The translations under genes and the position numbers were made by a program. The notes below the pieces were generated by a model. It did not search any database, was not told the DNA's origin, and saw only the letters and a list, made by a program, of their open reading frames with translations. This document shows, one piece after another, positions 53,207-57,394 of a DNA stretch of 57,394 bases. This DNA comes from Bacillota bacterium (GTDB taxonomy: Bacteria; Bacillota; Sulfobacillia; Sulfobacillales; Sulfobacillaceae), in the NCBI GenBank assembly GCA_023511625.1, contig JAIMBD010000015.1, positions 1-57,394 of the forward strand, in the 5' to 3' direction. Position 1 is the first letter of the stretch; each line of letters starts with the position of its first letter.

Positions 53207-54083
53207 CCCGGTCCTGCGCGCGGCCGCCCGGCGGTACGGGCTTAGGCTCGGAGCTCGCCGCTTCGTGGCGGGAGAGGCGTGGCCGGAGGCCGCAGCAGTG
53301 GTGCGGGCGCTAAACCGCGACGGCATCGCCGCGACCGTCGACGTGCTGGGCGAGGCCATGGCCAACCCCGCCGAGTGGGATGCGGCTCGCGACCGCTATC
53401 TGGCTGTGCTCGCCGGCATTGCGGCGGAGGGCCTCGACGCCCACGTCTCGCTCAAACTGACGATGTTTGGCCTCAGTGCAGGACCGTCGGAGGCGGAGCA
53501 GCACGTCCGCCCGGTGGTGGCTCAGGCTGCCGCCCAGGGCAGCTTCGTGCGCATCGACATGGAAGCCTCCGAGTGGACCGACCTTACCCTCGACCTCTAC
53601 CGCCGCCTTTCTTTCGACTACCCCGCCCAAGTGGGCGTGGTGCTACAGGCCTATCTCTATCGGACGCGGCACGACCTCGACCGCCTGTCGGATCGCCCGC
53701 GCAACTTTCGCATCGTCAAAGGCGCCTACCGCGAGCCCAAAGACCGCGCCTTTCCCCGAAAGGCTGACGTCGACCGCAACTACGGGGCGCTGGTGAAGAC
53801 GGCGCTTGACCGCGGCCACTACGTGGCCATCGCAACCCACGACGCCAGCCTTATCACCGAGTTGGAAGCGTGGATTCGGGCCCGAGGGATCGGGCCCGAT
53901 CGCTACGAGTTTCAGATGCTGTACGGGATTCGCTATCCGTTGTTGCAGCACCTACGCGCCCGCGGCCATCGCTGTCGGGTGTACGTGCCCTTTGGGCGAG
54001 ACTGGTACCCTTATTTTGTGCGACGGATGGCTGAGCGCCCGGCCAATCTCTGGTTCGTGTTGCGGGCCTTGGCAGAGCGCTGA
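53172..54083 (+). CDS. Proline dehydrogenase (monofunctional, FAD)
   Basis: 303 residues, the size of PutB/PRODH from Bacillota and Deinococcus. The TIM-barrel signature is seen in VSLKLTMFGL, VRIDMEASEWTDLTLDLY, VVLQAYLYRT, FRIVKGAYREPKD, VAIATHDASLI and FQMLYGIRYPLLQHL, followed by RVYVPFGRDWYPYFVRRMAERP. It oxidises proline to pyrroline-5-carboxylate and feeds electrons to the respiratory chain. ATG 53172 with GGAGG close upstream lies inside truA, so the two are co-translated. No P5C dehydrogenase gene is in the window. Confidence 0.92.
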   Translation: MLRTLILALGANPVLRAAARRYGLRLGARRFVAGEAWPEAAAVVRALNRDGIAATVDVLGEAMANPAEWDAARDRYLAVLAGIAAEGLDAHVSLKLTMFGLSAGPSEAEQHVRPVVAQAAAQGSFVRIDMEASEWTDLTLDLYRRLSFDYPAQVGVVLQAYLYRTRHDLDRLSDRPRNFRIVKGAYREPKDRAFPRKADVDRNYGALVKTALDRGHYVAIATHDASLITELEAWIRARGIGPDRYEFQMLYGIRYPLLQHLRARGHRCRVYVPFGRDWYPYFVRRMAERPANLWFVLRALAER

Positions 54084-54114
54084 GGCAGGCAGCAGACCGC
54101 CCGGCGCCGGCCGG

Positions 54115-54627
54115 CTACCGGCGCAATGCTGCGACGGCTGCCTCGACGGCGGCGTAGTTGGGATGTTGCGCCAGCTCGGGCACGTACTCAACGTAGCGCA
54201 GGCGGTCTTCCGGGTCGACGACGAACACGGCCCGCGACTCGAGGCGCAGCGCCGGGATGAGCGTGCCGTAGGCGATGCCGAACGCAGCATCCCTGTGGTC
54301 CGACAGGGTGATGACCTGCTCCAATCCCGAGTTTCCACACCAGCGGGCCTGCGCGAAGGGGAGGTCCATGCTTACCGTGAGCACCACCACGTCTGAGCCG
54401 GATTGGTTGAGCGTCTGATTGAAGCGGCGGGTCTGCTGGTCGCAGACTGGCGTGTCCAACGAGGGGACGACGCTCAACACGCGGATCTTCCCTGCCCAGT
54501 CGCTCAATTGGCGCTCTTGGAGCGAGGTGTCCACCAAGCGGAAGTTGGGAGCGGGGTCTCCGACCTGGAGCGCCGGGCCGGCCAAAGCCAAAGGGCGCCC
54601 GCCAAACAGCACCGTTCTCTCTGCCAT
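54115..54627 (-). CDS. tpx: Thiol peroxidase Tpx (peroxiredoxin)
   Basis: 170 residues: VLFGGRPLALAGPALQVGDPAPNF, with the peroxidatic Cys in SVVPSLDTPVCDQQTRRFN and the resolving Cys in ARWCGNSGLEQV, the pattern of atypical two-Cys Tpx. It reduces hydroperoxides using thioredoxin. ATG 54627 is preceded on the minus strand by GGAGGAAGGAGACAC. It is convergent with the proline dehydrogenase, 31 bases apart. A longer open frame upstream of 54627 is not coding by its look. Confidence 0.92.
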   Translation of the reverse strand: MAERTVLFGGRPLALAGPALQVGDPAPNFRLVDTSLQERQLSDWAGKIRVLSVVPSLDTPVCDQQTRRFNQTLNQSGSDVVVLTVSMDLPFAQARWCGNSGLEQVITLSDHRDAAFGIAYGTLIPALRLESRAVFVVDPEDRLRYVEYVPELAQHPNYAAVEAAVAALRR

Positions 54628-54837
54628 GTGTCTCCTTCCTCCTTTGCCCCCCATCACGCGGTTTGTCGACAGCCGTGGGACGGGACCGACGGCGCCTGGG
54701 CGCCGGGTTTTCAGCCCGTGACCGCACTCGGCGTGGGAGCGGGGGAAGCGAACCCTTCCGAACCCGGTCGCCGGGGTCCTCCTCCTATTCGCCACTGAGG
54801 TTTTCCAATCCTGCCCGCGATCCGAAGACGGCTTCCC
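54628..54837. other. Gene-free stretch between tpx and the SDR gene
   Basis: This part of the 367-base divergent gap (54628-54994) should hold the tpx promoter on the minus strand, which I cannot assign with confidence. No gene is seen. The SDR promoter and repeats fill the rest. Confidence 0.4.
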
Positions 54838-54866
54838 TTGGGGCCCCGGCCGCGTTTTGATAGAAT
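54838..54866 (+). promoter_or_regulatory. Probable promoter of the SDR gene
   Basis: TTGGGG at 54838-54843 and TAGAAT at 54861-54866 with 17 bases between. The transcript would begin about 30 bases before the 13-bp repeats. Confidence 0.5.
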
Positions 54867-54906
54867 TGGGCGACGGATCGCGCGTTTTCAGGAGACCGAG
54901 GCGTTC

Positions 54907-54971
54907 GGAGACGGAACCTGGAGACGGAACGTGGAGAAGGAACGTGGAGAAGAAACGTGGAGAAGGAACGT
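54907..54971 (+). repeat. Five tandem 13-bp repeats in the SDR leader
   Basis: Five consecutive units related to GGAGAAGGAACGT begin at 54907, 54920, 54933, 54946 and 54959. The third and fifth are identical and the others differ by one to three bases. They end 23 bases before the SDR start and would lie in its 5' untranslated RNA. Each unit carries a GGAG word like a ribosome binding site. Confidence 0.9.
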
Positions 54972-54994
54972 CGACAGCTGACAAAGGAGGGGCC

Positions 54995-55756
54995 ATGGCA
55001 GGGGTACTCAAGGACAAAGTGGCAGTGGTTACGGGGGCGGCTGGCAGCCTGGGGCTGACTACCGCGCGGCGGTTTTTGGCCGAAGGGGCCAGGGTGATGT
55101 TGGTGGACCAGGATGACGCGGCCTTGGGGGCGGCGGCGCGCGACCTTCCGGTATCCTCCGTGGCCACGATGGTGGCCGACGTCAGTCGGGCGCAAGACGT
55201 GCAGGCCTATCTGGAGGCGACGGTGGAGCGGTGGGGACCGATCGACGTCTTGTTCAGCAACGCCGGCAACGCTGGGCCCATTGCGGCCATCACCGATTGC
55301 CCGGAGGAAGCGTTCGACCGGGTATGGGCCGTGCATGTCAAGGGCGCCTTCTTGAACTGCAAATACGGGCTTCCGCGCATGCGCGACGGCGGCAGCATCA
55401 TCATTACCTCCAGTGTGGCCGCCTTTCGCGGGGACCCGGGAGCAGGCGCGTACATCACCGCCAAACACGCCCAGATTGGGCTCATGCGTACCGTGGCCAA
55501 AGAGGCCGCTCCGCGGCGAATCCGGGTCAACACCATCCATCCTGGGCCGGTGCACAACCGGTTCCAGGCCGACATCGAAGCGGCCTTAAGCCGCGTGTGG
55601 GGACAAGATGCCACGGCCGTTTTCGACCAGCAGATTCCGTTGGGGCGCCACGCCGATCCCGAGGAGGTGGCGGCGGCTGTGGTCTATCTGGCCTCGGATG
55701 CGAGCCGATATATCACGGGCCACACGCTGGTGATAGACGGCGGGCTCAGCATCTAA
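54995..55756 (+). CDS. Short-chain dehydrogenase/reductase (SDR)
   Basis: A 253-residue classical SDR. The cofactor motif is VVTGAAGSLGLTTARRF (TGxxxGxG form), an Asp after strand two (LVDQDD) suggests NAD preference, NAG is in LFSNAGNAG, and the catalytic Ser, Tyr and Lys are in ITSSVAAFRG and AYITAKHA. The C terminus is GRHADPEEVAAAVVYLASDA and GHTLVIDGGLSI. Substrate unknown. ATG 54995 follows a perfect AAAGGAGG. It is convergent with the P450 gene, 25 bases apart. The frame is open upstream through the repeats, but that part is not protein-like. Confidence 0.9.
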   Translation: MAGVLKDKVAVVTGAAGSLGLTTARRFLAEGARVMLVDQDDAALGAAARDLPVSSVATMVADVSRAQDVQAYLEATVERWGPIDVLFSNAGNAGPIAAITDCPEEAFDRVWAVHVKGAFLNCKYGLPRMRDGGSIIITSSVAAFRGDPGAGAYITAKHAQIGLMRTVAKEAAPRRIRVNTIHPGPVHNRFQADIEAALSRVWGQDATAVFDQQIPLGRHADPEEVAAAVVYLASDASRYITGHTLVIDGGLSI

Positions 55757-55781
55757 ACCGGGCGCTCGGCCAGGCAACAGG

Positions 55782-56999
55782 TCAGTGGACGGTCCGCCGC
55801 ACGCCACGCAGGAGCAGTTGGGGCACACCGTACAGGATGCCTTGCATGGTGGGGCTTTCTATGCTTTCGACCGGCTCCCACCGCTCCCAGTCTCGGAGCA
55901 AGAGGTCGAGGGCGATGGTGGCCTCAAGGCGCGCCAGGGGGGCTCCGAGGCAGGTGTGGGGGCCGAAGCCGAAACTAATGTGCGGATTGGGGCGTCGGGT
56001 GGGCAGGAAGTGTTCAGGGTCTGGGAACTTGGCCGGGTCGCGGTTGGCCGCCCCGATCCAGGCTACCACCGGCACGTCGGCAGGGATTTCGACGCCGCCG
56101 AGCACGACCGGATGCAGCGTAAACCGAGAGATGCGCTGTACCGGCGACCAATACCGCAACACCTCCTCGACGAAGAGGCGGATGGCTTCCGGCCCGCCCT
56201 GGCGCAAGGTGTCAAACCACTCCGGATGCAACGCGAGCCACAGGGCGGCGTTGCTCAAGAGGTTGGTGGTGGTGACGTGCCCGGCGATTAAGAGCAACAC
56301 GCAAAACTGAAAGACCTGGTCTCGGTTAAGCCGGGCGCCCTCCACTTCTTGCGAGACCAAATGGCTCATGAGATCGTCTTGGGGCGTGTGGCGGCGAAGT
56401 TCCAGGAAATCGTGGAAGTACGCCTCCATCTCCTCGCGGACGGCCTGCCGCGTCGGGTCGCGGAAGAAATCTTGGCGGAAGCGAAACGGGTCGCGTTCGC
56501 CGAAAACCAAAAGCGTGTCGACCCACCGTTTGAAGCGCTGCCGGTCGCTGGCTGGGACCCCGAGAAGCTCCGAGATGACCGTCACCGGCAAGGGATAGGC
56601 AAAGTCGCGCACGAAGTCGAACCCAGCAGGGTCGAGGGCCGCGAGATAGGTGCGGGCCAGGGCCTCGACGCGCGGGGCCAACCGGTCCATGCTGGGAGCG
56701 TTAAAGGCCGGGTTGACCATGGTGCGAAGGCCCGTGTGCTCCGGCGGGTCCATGCGGATCAGGCTCTCGGCAAACAGGGCGCGCTTGGGGGGCGTCTGGC
56801 GCGTACGTTGCCAAAAGGCGCGAAAGTCGGAGGAAAAGTCCTGGTACCGGGAGAGGACCGTCTTGGCGTGGTCGTAGCTGAACACTTCCCAGTAGTTCCC
56901 GTCCGATTGGTAATGCACCGGTGCCTCGTGGCGCATGGCGCGGTACCAATCAAACGGGTTGTCGCGCGAAGGAACCACCCACTGTGCCATCGTGCGCAT
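55782..56999 (-). CDS. Cytochrome P450
   Basis: A 405-residue soluble bacterial P450. The I-helix oxygen motif is LLLIAGHVTTTN, the K-helix ExxR is EEVLR, and the heme loop is FGFGPHTCLGAPLARLE with the thiolate Cys. MDPPEHTGLR is the usual C-helix heme-contact region. ATG 56999 has AGGAGGCAG before it; ATG 56990 is an alternative. No ferredoxin or reductase gene is adjacent, so the redox partner and substrate are unknown. It lies convergent with the SDR gene; a joint pathway is possible but not shown. The frame continues open upstream for another 378 bases without protein-like content. Confidence 0.92.
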   Translation of the reverse strand: MRTMAQWVVPSRDNPFDWYRAMRHEAPVHYQSDGNYWEVFSYDHAKTVLSRYQDFSSDFRAFWQRTRQTPPKRALFAESLIRMDPPEHTGLRTMVNPAFNAPSMDRLAPRVEALARTYLAALDPAGFDFVRDFAYPLPVTVISELLGVPASDRQRFKRWVDTLLVFGERDPFRFRQDFFRDPTRQAVREEMEAYFHDFLELRRHTPQDDLMSHLVSQEVEGARLNRDQVFQFCVLLLIAGHVTTTNLLSNAALWLALHPEWFDTLRQGGPEAIRLFVEEVLRYWSPVQRISRFTLHPVVLGGVEIPADVPVVAWIGAANRDPAKFPDPEHFLPTRRPNPHISFGFGPHTCLGAPLARLEATIALDLLLRDWERWEPVESIESPTMQGILYGVPQLLLRGVRRTVH

Positions 57000-57394
57000 C
57001 TGCCTCCTTCCGCCACGCGTAGTCTCCCCGCAAGGTCCGGTGCCATACCGGGGCTCAAAGGATCTGGATCTTCGGGTACCCTGGAGCGAGGCGCGCTTCG
57101 GGAGGCCGGGGGGAAAGTGGCCTCGGGCCCGTGGACGAGAGGGGCCGCGGGTCTCCGGGTCATTGCCGGACCCCGGAACGGGAAAGGCGGGTCTGGCCCC
57201 TTGCGCGATCGTGCGCCGGACCTTCTTGCCGCGTTCCGACCTGGTTGGCGTAAGGCCCGTGCGGTCGTTGGGGGATGCTTCGGGGGGGGGGGGGGGCAGC
57301 GGGCGCGGGGGGGGGGGGGGGCGTTTTATCGGCGGCCCCACCGCGCAGGAAAAGCCCGTTCCCCGGCCGTGGCCCAAACCGCGGGGGCCGGCGG
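57000..57394. other. Gene-free right end with two long G runs
   Basis: This 395-base stretch upstream of the P450 shows no gene that I trust. G runs of 15 bases lie at 57282-57296 and 57307-57321. It looks like a low-quality contig end. A P450 promoter should lie near 57010-57090 on the minus strand but is not clear. Confidence 0.5.

Overview
The window is almost entirely one stretch of a GC-rich genome of Bacillota type, running from about 3.44 kb to the right end. The order yacL-ispDF ... cysS-rlmB-sigH-(tRNAs)-rpmG-secE-nusG-rplK-rplA-rplJ-rplL-rpoB-rpoC-L7Ae-rpsL-rpsG-fusA-tuf, followed by the S10, spc and alpha clusters up to rplQ and then truA, is the classic Firmicutes core layout. The stationary-phase sigma factor SigH, a CwlD-type amidase and YacL also point to a spore-former lineage. 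The high GC, the protein style and many GTG/TTG starts suggest a deep thermophilic or acidophilic branch such as Sulfobacillales, Thermaerobacter or Symbiobacterium; this placement is an inference.

Left end (1-3.44 kb): a mosaic that does not belong with the rest. It holds a truncated actinobacterial-looking ThyX-like gene, a PurN front half joined in frame to an HDOD domain (betaproteobacterial look), the first codons of another HDOD gene joined to the back half of RsmE, and an M23 peptidase without its N terminus (Chloroflexi look). The joins fall at short words shared by the two partners, which fits assembly chimerism better than biology.

3.4-17.7 kb: yacL, a bifunctional ispDF, a convergent CwlD-like amidase, a leftward mrdA-orf97-lutA-lutB-lutC run (cell elongation transpeptidase plus lactate oxidation), then rightward cysS, rlmB and sigH, four tRNA genes (Thr-TGT, Tyr-GTA, fMet-CAT, Thr-GGT), a DUF202 membrane protein that appears to start at ATC, and a solitary DNA adenine methyltransferase.

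17.7-52.4 kb: the transcription/translation super-cluster, almost unbroken and all rightward. The one break is between rplA and rplJ, where ddl, a LysR regulator, an NTF2-like protein and a small unknown protein are inserted. An L10 leader RNA precedes rplJ. Near-consensus sigma-A promoters stand before sigH, the tRNAs, rpmG, rplJ, rpoB and the L7Ae gene. Points of note are an EF-Tu with a four-cysteine insert, an S12 with Arg at position 88, and zinc-type L33, L36, S14 and Adk.

52.4-57.4 kb: truA overlapping a proline dehydrogenase, a Tpx peroxiredoxin (minus), an SDR oxidoreductase preceded by five 13-bp repeats, and a convergent cytochrome P450. The right end carries two 15-base G runs and looks like a poor contig end. 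I found no CRISPR array, rRNA, insertion sequence, phage gene or convincing new defence system.
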